The notes beneath the pieces are model-generated. The model was given only the letters and a program-made list of their open reading frames with translations. It was not told the DNA's origin and ran no database searches. This document shows positions 42,777-51,539 of a stretch of DNA of 64,000 nt, piece after piece. Each line of letters opens with the position of its first letter. Within the stretch, counting starts at the first letter, position 1. The translations under genes and the position numbers were made by a program. The DNA comes from Saccharopolyspora rhizosphaerae (GTDB lineage: Bacteria; Actinomycetota; Actinomycetes; Mycobacteriales; Pseudonocardiaceae), in the NCBI RefSeq assembly GCF_003931915.1, contig NZ_RSAA01000035.1:186001-250000 (forward strand). Direction: 5' to 3'.

Positions 42777-43450
42777 CCCCGGTGACCAGGCGACGGATCG
42801 CCGCGTTGTCCGCCCGTTCTCGCACGAGGCTCGAGGCCTGGAGCCCCTCTTCGAACTTCGCCCGAGGTTCGACGGCGCCCTGCACGGCCTGGTGACCTGA
42901 GGACCGGAGACCCCCCGTGATGACACGCCCGGAAACCGCGGTACTCCAGCCACTCACGGCCGCCCCACCGCCCACGGGCGGGGAGCGACCAGAGGTGCTG
43001 ACCCGAGAGACGCGACCAGGCACCGAGGACCGCAGCGGTCCGACCTCTTCCGGCCCACACCGCTGCGAGGCGAGGGGACAACCCCACCACAGCACTCACC
43101 CGGGAAGACCCGGTGATCAGGTCCCGAAAGCTGGAGCGACCCGGCCCCCACGCAAGAACGACCCCGAACTTGTGGCGACGAGGCGCTGCACGCCGCCACG
43201 TACCTGGAAGATCCGGTGATCAGACCTCCGGAAACCGAGGTGCACCGGGCTTCCACGCGAGAACCGCGAAGCTAGGACGAGAAGCCGCGCCACCCGAGCA
43301 CTCACCCTGAGGACACCGTGATCGAGCCACGAAAGAACTGCGCGACCTTCGAGCGGCGAGCGCCTGCACCTCCGCGATGCGGGCGATCAGGTCGCGCAAA
43401 GCTGCGGTGTTCCGACTGCCTGCTGAGCTGGCGGTGCTGTGCGGGGCCCG
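42777..43450. repeat. Degenerate tandem repeats, period about 100 bp, non-coding
   Basis: The 731 bases from 42726 to 43456 hold no convincing gene. Within them the block CGGTGATCAG recurs with changes at about 42916, 43011, 43111, 43213, 43317 and 43384; the spacings are about 95, 100, 102, 104 and 67. Shared sub-blocks are AGCACTCACCC before the block (43091 and 43297) and CCACGCAAGAAC/CCACGCGAGAAC after it (43148 and 43253). A further partial copy may lie near 42780. Reading frames through it are interrupted in all frames between units. Confidence 0.5.
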
Positions 43451-43456
43451 GTGAGG

Positions 43457-43975
43457 TCAGTCCCGGTGGGCTTGGGCCTGGAGGGCTGCGTGCTTGTCGT
43501 GGACCGTGGACTCGAGGTCCGCTTGGAACTGGGCCATGCGGGTGCGGAGGCGGTCACCGAGGTCGCCGGAGTCGGCTGCGAGGGTGCGGACCGCGAGCAG
43601 GCCCGCGTTGCGGGCACCGCCGACCGAGACCGTGGCGACCGGGACTCCGGCGGGCATCTGGACGATGGACAGCAGCGAGTCCATCCCGTCCAGGTGCTTC
43701 AGCGGGACCGGGACACCGATGACGGGCAGGACCGTGGCCGCGGCGACCATGCCCGGCAGGTGGGCGGCGCCGCCCGCGCCGGCGATGATCACGCGGATCC
43801 CGCGGTCGGCGGCTTCCCGCGCGTAGTCCAGCATCCGCTGCGGGGTGCGGTGAGCCGAGTAGACGCCGACCTCGTACGGCACCTCGAACTCGGTGAGGGC
43901 GTCACCGGCGGCCTGCATGACAGGCCAGTCGGAATCGCTGCCCATGATCACTCCGACGAGCGGCTGCTCACCCAC
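43457..43975 (-). CDS. purE: N5-carboxyaminoimidazole ribonucleotide mutase
   Basis: PurE rearranges N5-CAIR to CAIR in purine synthesis. The 172-residue protein has the class I signature [14 protein letters not shown], then [10 protein letters not shown] and [15 protein letters not shown], and [22 protein letters not shown] 43975 is preferred because AGGAGG lies 8 nt upstream; GTG 43984 would overlap that site. It follows purK by 37 bp in the same direction, so the pair forms an operon. Confidence 0.95.
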   Translation of the reverse strand: MGEQPLVGVIMGSDSDWPVMQAAGDALTEFEVPYEVGVYSAHRTPQRMLDYAREAADRGIRVIIAGAGGAAHLPGMVAAATVLPVIGVPVPLKHLDGMDSLLSIVQMPAGVPVATVSVGGARNAGLLAVRTLAADSGDLGDRLRTRMAQFQADLESTVHDKHAALQAQAHRD

Positions 43976-44012
43976 GCCGAGCACCTCCTACGATCTCGAA
44001 ACCTGCTGGACG

Positions 44013-45197
44013 TCAGTGGACCTCGTGGCCGTCGAGCCACGCGCCGGTGGACAGCCAGTGCGCGGCGAGCCGCGCCTGCTCGCGGACCTCGGCCATGTCG
44101 TCGCCGAGGACCGTGATGTGCCCGAGCTTGCGGCCCGGGCGTTCGCTCTTGCCGTAGAGGTGCACCTTGGCGTGCGGGTAGCGGGCGAACAGGTGGTGCA
44201 GCCGCTCGTCGACGCCCATCGCGGGCTCGACCTCGGCGCCCAGCAGGTTCGCCATCACCACGGCGGGCGCGGTGAGGTCGGTGCTGCCCAGCGGGTAGTC
44301 CAGCACCGAGCGCAGGTGCTGCTCGAACTGCGAGGTGCGGGAACCTTCGATGGTCCAGTGCCCGGAGTTGTGCGGGCGCATCGCCAGTTCGTTGATCACC
44401 AGACCCTCGTCGGTCTCGAACAGCTCGACGGCGAGCACGCCGGTCACCCCGAGCGATTCGGCGACGGTCAGGGCGATGTCCTGGGCCCGCTGGACCAGCT
44501 CGGGCGAGGCGTCCGGCGCCGGGGCCAGCACCTGCACGCAGATGCCGTCCTCCTGCACCGTCTCCACCAGCGGCCACACCGCTCCCTGGCCGAACGGCGA
44601 ACGCGCCACCAGCGCGGCCAGCTCGCGGCGCAGCGGAACCCGCTGCTCAGCCAGCAGCGAGGCGCCGCCGTCCAGCAGCTCGGCGACGGTGCGCTCGGCG
44701 TCCTCGGCGGAGTCCAGCATCCACACGCCGCGGCCGTCGTAGCCGCCGCGCGCGGTCTTGAGCACGCACGGGAAGCCGTGCTCGGCACCGAACTTGAGCA
44801 CGTCGTCGACCGAGGTGATCTCGGCGAAGGGCGGCACCGGCAGGTCCAGCTCGGCCAGCTTGCGGCGCATCACCAGCTTGTCCTGGGCGTGCAGCAGGGC
44901 GTCCGGACCCGGCTGGACCGACACCCCGGCGGCCTGGAGGGCACGCAGGTGGTCGCCGGGCACGTGCTCGTGGTCGAACGTGACCACGTCGCAGCCCTGG
45001 GCGAACGACTTCAGCGCCGCCAGGTCTTCGTGGTGGCCGAGCTCGACGTTGGTGGCCACGAGCGCGGCGGACTCGTCGCGGGAGTTCGCCAGCACCTTCA
45101 GCGACTGCCCGAGCGGGATGGCCGCCTGGTGGGTCATCCGGGCGAGCTGGCCACCGCCGATCATGCCGACGACTGGGGTTCCGGTGCGCTGGTCCAC
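44013..45197 (-). CDS. purK: N5-carboxyaminoimidazole ribonucleotide synthase
   Basis: PurK uses ATP and bicarbonate to convert AIR to N5-CAIR, the substrate of PurE. The 394-residue ATP-grasp protein has VVGMIGGGQLARM, FDHEHVPGDHLRAL, LKTARGGYDGRGVWML in the ATP lid and NELAMRPHNSGHWTIEG with the metal ligands. The start is GTG 45197, without Shine-Dalgarno; TAGGCT lies 7-12 nt upstream. The PurE gene follows. Confidence 0.95.
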   Translation of the reverse strand: MDQRTGTPVVGMIGGGQLARMTHQAAIPLGQSLKVLANSRDESAALVATNVELGHHEDLAALKSFAQGCDVVTFDHEHVPGDHLRALQAAGVSVQPGPDALLHAQDKLVMRRKLAELDLPVPPFAEITSVDDVLKFGAEHGFPCVLKTARGGYDGRGVWMLDSAEDAERTVAELLDGGASLLAEQRVPLRRELAALVARSPFGQGAVWPLVETVQEDGICVQVLAPAPDASPELVQRAQDIALTVAESLGVTGVLAVELFETDEGLVINELAMRPHNSGHWTIEGSRTSQFEQHLRSVLDYPLGSTDLTAPAVVMANLLGAEVEPAMGVDERLHHLFARYPHAKVHLYGKSERPGRKLGHITVLGDDMAEVREQARLAAHWLSTGAWLDGHEVH

Positions 45198-45203
45198 CCG
45201 CTC

Positions 45204-45209
45204 AGCCTA
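45204..45209 (-). promoter_or_regulatory. -10 hexamer TAGGCT (minus strand), probable leaderless start of purK
   Basis: The hexamer lies 7-12 nt upstream of GTG 45197, with no Shine-Dalgarno. Confidence 0.5.
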
Positions 45210-45272
45210 AGGCGGCGCGCGCCCCGGACCGGCACCGGGAGGGGCTGGCGCGACCTGGTTCACAGCAGCCGA

Positions 45273-46067
45273 TCACAAGGTGGCCAACAGCTCGCAGACC
45301 TGCTCGTGGTCGGCGGGCAGCCGCTCCCGCTGGAACCGGACCTGCCCGCAGTCGCGCAGCGCCGGGTCGCCCGCGAGGCGGTGCTCGATCATCCGGCGGG
45401 CCTGCAGGCAACGCCTCCGCAGGTCCGGCGTGCGGGGCGCGAGGACGGCGGCCGTCGCGGCGCGCAGCAGCGCCGTGGTCTCGCCCGCGTCGAAGACGGT
45501 GCGCAGCACGTCGGCGATGAGGACCATCGCGACCATCGGCGGGTAGCCAGGGCCGGAGGCGCCCAGCACCACGGTGATCAGCGCGTAGTCCTCGTCGGCC
45601 GTCGATCCCCGGGCGCGGGCCTGCCGGTAGACCTCGTGCAGCCGGGTGCGCAGGTAGTCGACGGTGTTCAGGCCGGTCAGCGGGTCCTCGACCTCACGCC
45701 GCACGACCATGCCGCTGACCGCGTCGGCCCAGCCCAGCGCCGTGGTCCGGATCAGCGGCGCGGGCACCGCGTCCGGGTCGGCCGAGACGAGGCCGTCGGA
45801 GGCCGCGCCGGACACGGCGTGCAGCGCAGCCAGGTCGTGCAGGGTGCCGGCCAGCCCCACTCCCGATTCGGCGCGCGAGGCCCCCAGTTCGGCCAGCGCC
45901 TCCGACGGGTCCTCCCCCGCCACCACCGCCGCGCACACCCCGTCCACCGCCGCCACCTCCCAGTCACCGGGAAACGGCCAACCGGCTGCCAGGCTCGCCG
46001 TCCGCCAGCGCGACCGCAGCGATCGCTGCAGGGTCCGCGCATCGCACCTCAGTGGCCAGTCCCGCAT
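45273..46067 (-). CDS. Degenerate GGDEF-like protein
   Basis: In this 264-residue protein residues about 125-150 read DPLTGLNTVDYLRTRLHEVY, the characteristic opening of GGDEF (diguanylate cyclase) domains. The following strand and helix (DYALITVVLGAS, VADVLRTVFDAGETTALL-like) keep the fold. The catalytic GG(D/E)EF loop is missing; the segment in its place reads LLRAATAAVLAPRTPDL. It should not make c-di-GMP. The N-terminal 120 residues are helical with no recognised domain. ATG 46067 follows GGGGAGGG at 9 nt. It is divergent from the sigma-fusion gene, with 189 bp between, so they may share control. Confidence 0.72.
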   Translation of the reverse strand: MRDWPLRCDARTLQRSLRSRWRTASLAAGWPFPGDWEVAAVDGVCAAVVAGEDPSEALAELGASRAESGVGLAGTLHDLAALHAVSGAASDGLVSADPDAVPAPLIRTTALGWADAVSGMVVRREVEDPLTGLNTVDYLRTRLHEVYRQARARGSTADEDYALITVVLGASGPGYPPMVAMVLIADVLRTVFDAGETTALLRAATAAVLAPRTPDLRRRCLQARRMIEHRLAGDPALRDCGQVRFQRERLPADHEQVCELLATL

Positions 46068-46256
46068 GCTCAACGTCCCTCCCCAATGGGCCTGTCGTGA
46101 GGGAGACGGAGCACGCGGTCGCCCATGACGGTGGACTGGCTGGCCTTGCCAATACGATTCGGATCACAATGATCGTCGGCGTCCGGTGATCTCCGCCGAC
46201 CACAGCCGACAGCAGGACCGACGAGGACATGCCCCCTGCGGGGAGGAAGGTGCGGC

Positions 46257-48800
46257 GTGGCGACTGTCCCGGCAGAAGTCCAGGACCCCAGCGACGGTGA
46301 ACTGCTGGAGGAGGTCCGCGGCGGCTCGTCCGAGGCGTACGCGTTGCTCTACGAGCGGCACGTGGCCGCGGCGTACACCATGGCGCGCCAGGTCGCGAAG
46401 TCCGCGGCCGAGGCCGACGACCTCGTCTCCGAGGCGTTCGCCAAGGTCCTCGACGCGCTGCGCGAAGGGCGCGGACCGACCTCCGCGTTCCGCGCCTACC
46501 TGCTGACCGCGCTGCGGCACTGCGCTTACGACCGGACGCGGCGCGAGCGCAAGGTCCAGCTGGCCGACGACGTCGCCGAGGTCTCGGGTGCCGACGTCAG
46601 CGTGCCGTTCACCGACACCGCCGTCGACGGCTTGGAGCGCACGCTCGCCGCGCAGGCGTTCTCACGGTTGCCGGAGCGCTGGCAGACCGTCCTGTGGCAC
46701 ATCGAGATCGAGGGGCAGACGCCCGCGGCGGTCGCGCCGCTGCTGGGCCTGACGCCCAACGGCGTGTCGGCCCTGGCCTACCGCGCGCGGGAAGGGCTCC
46801 GGCAGGCGTACCTGCAGGTGCACCTCGGACAGCTGGAGGCGGCCGGGTCCGGTGTGGAGCAGTGCCGGGCGGCCGTGGACCGGCTGGGGGCGTGGACCCG
46901 CGGTGGGCTGTCCAAGCGGGAGACCGCGCAGGTCGCGACGCACCTGGACACCTGCGACCGGTGCCGGGCGCTGGCCGCCGAGCTCGCCGACGTCAACGGT
47001 GCGCTGCGCGTCATCATCGCCCCGCTGGTCCTGGGGGCCACCGCCACCGGTTACCTCGCGACCGCGTCCACCGGCGCCACCGCGGGGGCGGCCGTGGCCG
47101 GAGGCGCGTCGGGTGGCGCGGGAGCCGCCGGGGACGCGGCGACCTCCGGGCCTCGCCAGGCGGTGACCGCCGGTGTGGCCTCCGCCGTGCTCGCCGCCGC
47201 GATCGCGGTGGCCATGACCTCGGGGGCGGACCGGTCGATCCCGGTCGCGCAGGAACCGACCCCGCCACCCGCAGCGCCCGCGCCCGTGCCCGCACCCGCC
47301 CCTGCGCCGGCACCCGCGCCTCCGCCCGCTCCTCCGGCAGCACCGGGTGCGGCCGTGCCACCCTCGGCGCCTGCACCCGCCCCGGCACCGCCCGCGGCAC
47401 CCGCTCCGGCCCCAGCTCCCGCACCCGCGCCACCACCGCCCGCGCTGACGCCGTCGCTGAACGCCAGCGGCCCGGCGGAGCCGTTGCAGCTGGTCGCCGG
47501 GGGTGCGCCGGTGCCGGTGCCGATCCGGGTCACCAACAGCGGGACCGGCCCTTCGGTGCCGGTCACCTCGACGGTGGCGCTGCCGCCGGGGGTCACCGCG
47601 CAGCTGCCGGGCGCGGCGTCCGGCCCGGCGAGCTCGGCACCGCAGCCCGCGTCGACCGCGCCCGCCTCGGCCTCGTCGCGGTCGCTGCGCACGCAGGCCA
47701 CCGACGCTCCGGTGGTCCGCTGCAGCGGTCAGACCGGGACCCTCACCTGCACCACCGACCGGGGTCTGAACCCCGGCGAGTCGATGGTGTTCGACTACCT
47801 CGTGCGAGCCGACGGGTCGGCGACCAGCGGGGAGATCGCGGTGAACATCAGCGCCGGCACCGAGGTCGAGCTGCGGCTGCCGGCCGTGCCGGTGATCGTC
47901 CAGCCCGCACCGGAACCCGAACCACCGGCACCGCCGAAGCCGGTCGACCGCGTCGACCTCCACGCGTGGGCCTGGGACCACCCGTGGTTCGACACCAGCC
48001 GGATCGCGATCGGCGTGCGCAACACCGGCACCAGCACCGGTCGCGCTGAGGCCGTCGCCGCTCTTCCCGAAGGCACCGAGGTCGAGTTCGTGCCCGCCGG
48101 GTGCACCGCGAACGGTGCCACCGTGACGTGCGCCGACGAGCTGGCTCCGCGGGAGGGCTTCTACCGCGAGCTGTGGGTCTCCACCGAGCGCCACCACCCG
48201 GGCCCGTGGAGGCCGACGCCCGAGCCCGGCGTGGTGTCCGTGGACGGCCGCCGCCAGCACGACGTGCTGGTGCCGATCACCGCGCGGCTCGGTGAGGCGA
48301 TCGACCGGCAGGAAGTGCCGCTGCGCCTGTGGTTCCCGTGGTGGCCGCCGCAGCCGCCGCGGCCGACCCCACCACCGACGACCCCACCGACCACGAGCAC
48401 GACGACGTCGACGACGAGCCAGCGGCCGGACTGCCCGCCGTGGTCGCCGCCAGGACACACCAGCGAGCCGCCACATCCGCCCGGCCACGAGCACGGCCGG
48501 CCGTGGGAGCACTGCGGCCCGCCCTCGCACGAGCATCCGCTGCCGCCGCCGGAGCCGTCGCCGACGACCGTCCCGCCGGCGCCCACGACCACGCCGCCAC
48601 CGTCCACGACGTCGAGCCCGACACCGAGCTCGCCGCCCGCGACGTCGTCGGCGCCGCCGCCGTCCACGACGACGCCGAGACCGAGCACGACCGCACCTCC
48701 GACCACGAGCACCCCACCGACCACGAGCCGGACCTCCACGCCGCCCACCACGACGGCCCCGCCCACGACGACGACGTCGGGCACCACGAGCTCAGGCTGA
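46257..48800 (+). CDS. ECF-type sigma factor fused to zinc-finger, membrane helix and large ectodomain
   Basis: The 847-residue protein has an ECF sigma region 2 (about 24-95; ALLYERHVAAAYTMARQV, DDLVSEAFAKVLDALREG) and region 4 (about 128-185; LPERWQTVLWHIEIEGQTP, LLGLTPNGVSALAYRAREG). Then comes an anti-sigma zinc-finger motif HLDTCDRC (His229, Cys233, Cys236), a hydrophobic region (about 252-283) and a helix (about 303-322). Outside there would be an Ala-Pro linker (about 330-397), two DUF11/CARDB-like beta domains (about 398-555 and 560-690) and a Pro/Thr/Ser-rich tail to 847. GTG 46257 follows GGGGAGGAA. ECF fusions with zinc-finger and membrane extensions are known in actinobacteria. 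Release of the sigma part by proteolysis is inference. Confidence 0.88.
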   Translation: MATVPAEVQDPSDGELLEEVRGGSSEAYALLYERHVAAAYTMARQVAKSAAEADDLVSEAFAKVLDALREGRGPTSAFRAYLLTALRHCAYDRTRRERKVQLADDVAEVSGADVSVPFTDTAVDGLERTLAAQAFSRLPERWQTVLWHIEIEGQTPAAVAPLLGLTPNGVSALAYRAREGLRQAYLQVHLGQLEAAGSGVEQCRAAVDRLGAWTRGGLSKRETAQVATHLDTCDRCRALAAELADVNGALRVIIAPLVLGATATGYLATASTGATAGAAVAGGASGGAGAAGDAATSGPRQAVTAGVASAVLAAAIAVAMTSGADRSIPVAQEPTPPPAAPAPVPAPAPAPAPAPPPAPPAAPGAAVPPSAPAPAPAPPAAPAPAPAPAPAPPPPALTPSLNASGPAEPLQLVAGGAPVPVPIRVTNSGTGPSVPVTSTVALPPGVTAQLPGAASGPASSAPQPASTAPASASSRSLRTQATDAPVVRCSGQTGTLTCTTDRGLNPGESMVFDYLVRADGSATSGEIAVNISAGTEVELRLPAVPVIVQPAPEPEPPAPPKPVDRVDLHAWAWDHPWFDTSRIAIGVRNTGTSTGRAEAVAALPEGTEVEFVPAGCTANGATVTCADELAPREGFYRELWVSTERHHPGPWRPTPEPGVVSVDGRRQHDVLVPITARLGEAIDRQEVPLRLWFPWWPPQPPRPTPPPTTPPTTSTTTSTTSQRPDCPPWSPPGHTSEPPHPPGHEHGRPWEHCGPPSHEHPLPPPEPSPTTVPPAPTTTPPPSTTSSPTPSSPPATSSAPPPSTTTPRPSTTAPPTTSTPPTTSRTSTPPTTTAPPTTTTSGTTSSG

Positions 48801-48807
48801 GCGGAAC

Positions 48808-48844
48808 GGGACCGCGTGATCGCCCTGGTGATCGCCGCGGTCCC
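48808..48844 (+). terminator. Candidate hairpin after the sigma-fusion gene
   Basis: GGGACCGCG (48808-48816) pairs with CGCGGTCCC (48836-48844) across 19 nt. The stem starts 7 nt after the stop codon. Confidence 0.5.
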
Positions 48845-48922
48845 GGACCGTCGGGCCCGGGAGGAGCCGGAGAAGTGAGACGGTCGACTCCGGTCCCGGC
48901 CCGAACGGCCTTCACCACTCCG

Positions 48923-48928
48923 TAGACT
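48923..48928 (+). promoter_or_regulatory. -10 hexamer TAGACT, probable leaderless start of gtrA-like gene
   Basis: The hexamer lies 8-13 nt upstream of the GTG at 48936, with no Shine-Dalgarno. Confidence 0.5.
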
Positions 48929-48935
48929 CGGGGCC

Positions 48936-49460
48936 GTGTCCGTCGTCGATTCGGTGCTCGAGCGGGTCCCGCAGGCCTACCGAGCTCTCGCCTTGCGGCA
49001 CCGCGAGCTGATCAAGTTCGGTGTCGTCGGCGCGATCACCTTCTTCATCGACACGGGCATCTTCTACGCGCTGAAGCTGACCATCCTCTCGCCCAAGCCC
49101 GTGACCTCGAAGGTCATCGCGGTCCTGGTGGCGACCCTGGTGTCCTACGTGCTGAACCGGGAGTGGTCGTTCCGCACCCGCGGCGGCCACCGCACCCACC
49201 ACGAGGCGACGCTGTACTTCATCATCAGCGGCATCGGTGTGGGCCTGTACTCAGCGCCGCTGTGGGTCTCGCGCTACGTCCTGCACCTGCAGACCCCGTT
49301 CACCAGCAGGCTCGTCGAGGAGGTCGCGGACTTCACCGCGGGCCAGATCGTCGGTCTGCTGCTGGGCATGGCCTTCCGCTGGTGGGCCTTCCGCAAGTGG
49401 GTCTTCCCCACCGACCACGAGGACGACGAGAGCACCCGCGAAGGCGCGCTGGCCCGCTGA
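48936..49460 (+). CDS. GtrA family membrane protein
   Basis: The 174-residue protein has four predicted helices, as GtrA proteins do. The start LIKFGVVGAITFFIDTGIFYAL is the family signature, followed by VSYVLNREWSFRTRGG and the C-terminal GMAFRWWAFRKWVF. GtrA-like proteins are thought to flip polyprenyl-linked sugars across the membrane. In mycobacteria a GtrA protein lies in the same place after purK. GTG 48936 is used. It converges with the histidine kinase gene with 3 bp between. Confidence 0.9.
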   Translation: MSVVDSVLERVPQAYRALALRHRELIKFGVVGAITFFIDTGIFYALKLTILSPKPVTSKVIAVLVATLVSYVLNREWSFRTRGGHRTHHEATLYFIISGIGVGLYSAPLWVSRYVLHLQTPFTSRLVEEVADFTAGQIVGLLLGMAFRWWAFRKWVFPTDHEDDESTREGALAR

Positions 49461-49463
49461 ACC

Positions 49464-50738
49464 TCAGCGCGGCGTGGGCTCCGGCTTCCACGGCAGGCCC
49501 AGCACGTCGTCGGCGCGGGCGACGCGGAGGAACACCTCGAACATCGCCGGCCGGGCCTGGCTGAGCTCCAGGCGTCCGCCGTCGGCCTCCACCAGGGCCC
49601 TGGCCAGCGCCAGGCCGACGCCCGTGGAGCCGTGACCGGAGAAGCCGCGCTCGAAGACGTGCGGGACCAGCGCGTCCGGCACGCCCGCGCCGGAGTCGGC
49701 GACCTCGATGAGCACGGTCCCGGCGCCGTGCCGGGCGGTGAGCGTGACCGGGCCTTCGCCGTGCCGCAGCGCGTTGTCCAGCAGCACCCCGATGGCCTCC
49801 CGCAGCCGGGCCGGAGTCGCCCGGGCCAGGAGCTCGTCGGCGATCTTGAGCCGCAGGGTGCGGCCTTCGGCGCGCAGCAGTTCGCGCCACTCGTCCGCGA
49901 CCTGGTTGAGCAGGTTGGTCACGTCCAGCGGTTCGGCGTCGCGGGCGCGCGCGGCGGTCGCCGCGGCCAGCAGGTCGTCGAGCACGGCCGAGAGCCGTTC
50001 CGCCTGCTCCAGGGCCGCCCGGGCCTCCTCCGCGACGTCCTGGTCCTCGGCGTCGGCGAGCGCTTCCAACCGCAGGTGCAGGGCGGTCAGGCGGCTGCGG
50101 AGCTGGTGCGAGACGTCCCCCACGAGCTCGCGTTCCCGCTGCACCAGCTGGGACAGCGCCGCGCCGGAGGCGTCCAGCGCGTCGGCGACCCGGTCCAGCT
50201 CGGGCACCTCGTGACGTTGCGGGTCCGGGCGGAAGTCGCCGGCCCCCAGCCGGGCGGCGCGGGCGGCGACGTGGCGGAGCGGGTCGGCGAGCCGTCGCGC
50301 GGTCACCGAGGCGACGATCATGCCGGTCCCCGCGGACACCACCACCAGCATCAGCACCAGACCGGCGACCTGGAACTGCTGGGTGCGCACCGGGGTGCTC
50401 GGTGAAGCGATGGTGACCGTGCCGCTCTGCACCATCGGCACGCTCTGCACGAGCGGGTCTTCGCCCGGGTCGGGCCCGTAGACGTAGTCGTGGGACTGGG
50501 TGCGCACGACCAGCCGCGCCCCCTCGGGGACCGCCAGCCGGACCGCGTTGAGGTCGATCGGGCGCTGGTTGGCGACCTGCTCGTCGAGGAGCGTGGCGAT
50601 CTGCTGCGCGCGCGTCGACAGGTCCGCCGCCGTCAGGTCCTGGACGAGCTTGAGCGCGCTGAAGCCCAGCGGGAGGCCCAGCACGACCGCGGTCACGGCC
50701 ACCGCGAGCAGGGTGGACTGCAGGATCCGGCGACGCAT
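49464..50738 (-). CDS. Sensor histidine kinase
   Basis: The 424-residue kinase has a helix at about 8-28, an extracytoplasmic loop of about 100 residues, a second helix (about 125-145), a HAMP domain (ARRLADPLRHVAARAARLG), a HisKA box and an HATPase domain. The phospho-accepting box reads GDVSHQLRSRLTALHLRLE, with Gln in place of the usual Glu after His, a variant found in one actinobacterial kinase group. ATPase motifs are LLDNALRHGEGPV and GHGSTGVGLALARALVEADGG. It follows its response regulator by 6 bp. The stimulus is unknown. Confidence 0.9.
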   Translation of the reverse strand: MRRRILQSTLLAVAVTAVVLGLPLGFSALKLVQDLTAADLSTRAQQIATLLDEQVANQRPIDLNAVRLAVPEGARLVVRTQSHDYVYGPDPGEDPLVQSVPMVQSGTVTIASPSTPVRTQQFQVAGLVLMLVVVSAGTGMIVASVTARRLADPLRHVAARAARLGAGDFRPDPQRHEVPELDRVADALDASGAALSQLVQRERELVGDVSHQLRSRLTALHLRLEALADAEDQDVAEEARAALEQAERLSAVLDDLLAAATAARARDAEPLDVTNLLNQVADEWRELLRAEGRTLRLKIADELLARATPARLREAIGVLLDNALRHGEGPVTLTARHGAGTVLIEVADSGAGVPDALVPHVFERGFSGHGSTGVGLALARALVEADGGRLELSQARPAMFEVFLRVARADDVLGLPWKPEPTPR

Positions 50739-50744
50739 CGACGA

Positions 50745-51413
50745 CTAGTCCGAGTTGAAGCGGAACCCGACACCGCGGACGGTGGCGATGCGGGTCTCGT
50801 CGAGGCGGCCGTTGCTGTCGCTGAGCTTCCGGCGCAGCCACGAGATGTGCATGTCGAGGGTCTTGCTGCCCTTGCGGTCGGACTCCGGCCAGACCTCCTC
50901 GAGGATCTCCTCGCGGGTCACCACCTGCCCGGCGTGCTGCATGAGCACCCGCAGCAGCTCGTACTCCTTGTTGGCCAGCTGGACCTCGTTCTCGTTGACC
51001 AGGACCCGCCGGGCGGTGAGGTCCAGGCGCACGCCGGAGGCCTCCAGCGTCTCCGGCGCGCCGCGGCGCAGCAGGGCGCGGATGCGGGCCATCAGCTCGG
51101 CGAGGCGGAACGGCTTGGCGACGTAGTCGTCGGCGCCGGCGTCGAGGCCGACCACGAAGTCGACCTCGTCGGTGCGCGCGGTGAGCATCAGCACGGGCAG
51201 CCCGCGGCCCTGCGCCCGCAGCCTGCGGCACACCTCCAGCCCGTCCATCTCCGGCAGCCCGAGGTCGAGGACGAGCAGGTCAACCCCTCCCTCGGAGGCG
51301 GTGCGCAGCGTCGTTGACCCGTCCTCGATCACCTTCACCGCATAGCCCTCGCGTTGCAGCGCCCGGGACAGCGGCACAGCGATGGCCGGATCATCTTCTG
51401 CCAGCAACACCAC
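50745..51413 (-). CDS. OmpR/PhoB-type response regulator
   Basis: The 222-residue protein has a receiver domain with the acidic pair in LLAEDDPAI, phospho-acceptor Asp50 in LVLDLGLPEMDG and Lys in AKPFRLAEL. The winged helix ends TLDMHISWLRRKLSD and TVRGVGFRFN. GTG 51413 is preferred because GGAGG lies 7 nt upstream; GTG 51419 would leave only 1 nt. It is transcribed with the downstream kinase gene. Targets are unknown. Confidence 0.92.
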   Translation of the reverse strand: MVLLAEDDPAIAVPLSRALQREGYAVKVIEDGSTTLRTASEGGVDLLVLDLGLPEMDGLEVCRRLRAQGRGLPVLMLTARTDEVDFVVGLDAGADDYVAKPFRLAELMARIRALLRRGAPETLEASGVRLDLTARRVLVNENEVQLANKEYELLRVLMQHAGQVVTREEILEEVWPESDRKGSKTLDMHISWLRRKLSDSNGRLDETRIATVRGVGFRFNSD

Positions 51414-51526
51414 GCTCACGCCTCCCAGACTAGATGGCCGGTGTGATCCACTCCGGCGCGTGGGCCGCGGCCGGACAGCACCGCCGAGCTGCTACCGCCC
51501 TCGGCCGCCCGTCGCGCGGCACGGTT

Positions 51527-51532
51527 TAGGGT
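51527..51532 (+). promoter_or_regulatory. -10 hexamer TAGGGT, probable leaderless start of hisN
   Basis: The hexamer lies 8-13 nt upstream of the GTG at 51540, with no Shine-Dalgarno. Confidence 0.5.
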
Positions 51533-51539
51533 TTCCGCC

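Noticed and set aside
43113..43310. Short plus-strand frame of 65 codons in the repeat region
   Set aside because: It has no ribosome-binding site, an Arg-rich composition, and is made of two repeat units read in different registers.
42777..43450. CRISPR array
   Set aside because: Units are about 100 bp, diverged along their whole length, with no short identical repeat and variable spacer pattern, and no cas genes nearby.
47260..47450. Nucleotide repeat in the sigma-fusion gene
   Set aside because: The repeat comes from codons of the Ala-Pro linker in a clear reading frame and needs no separate explanation.
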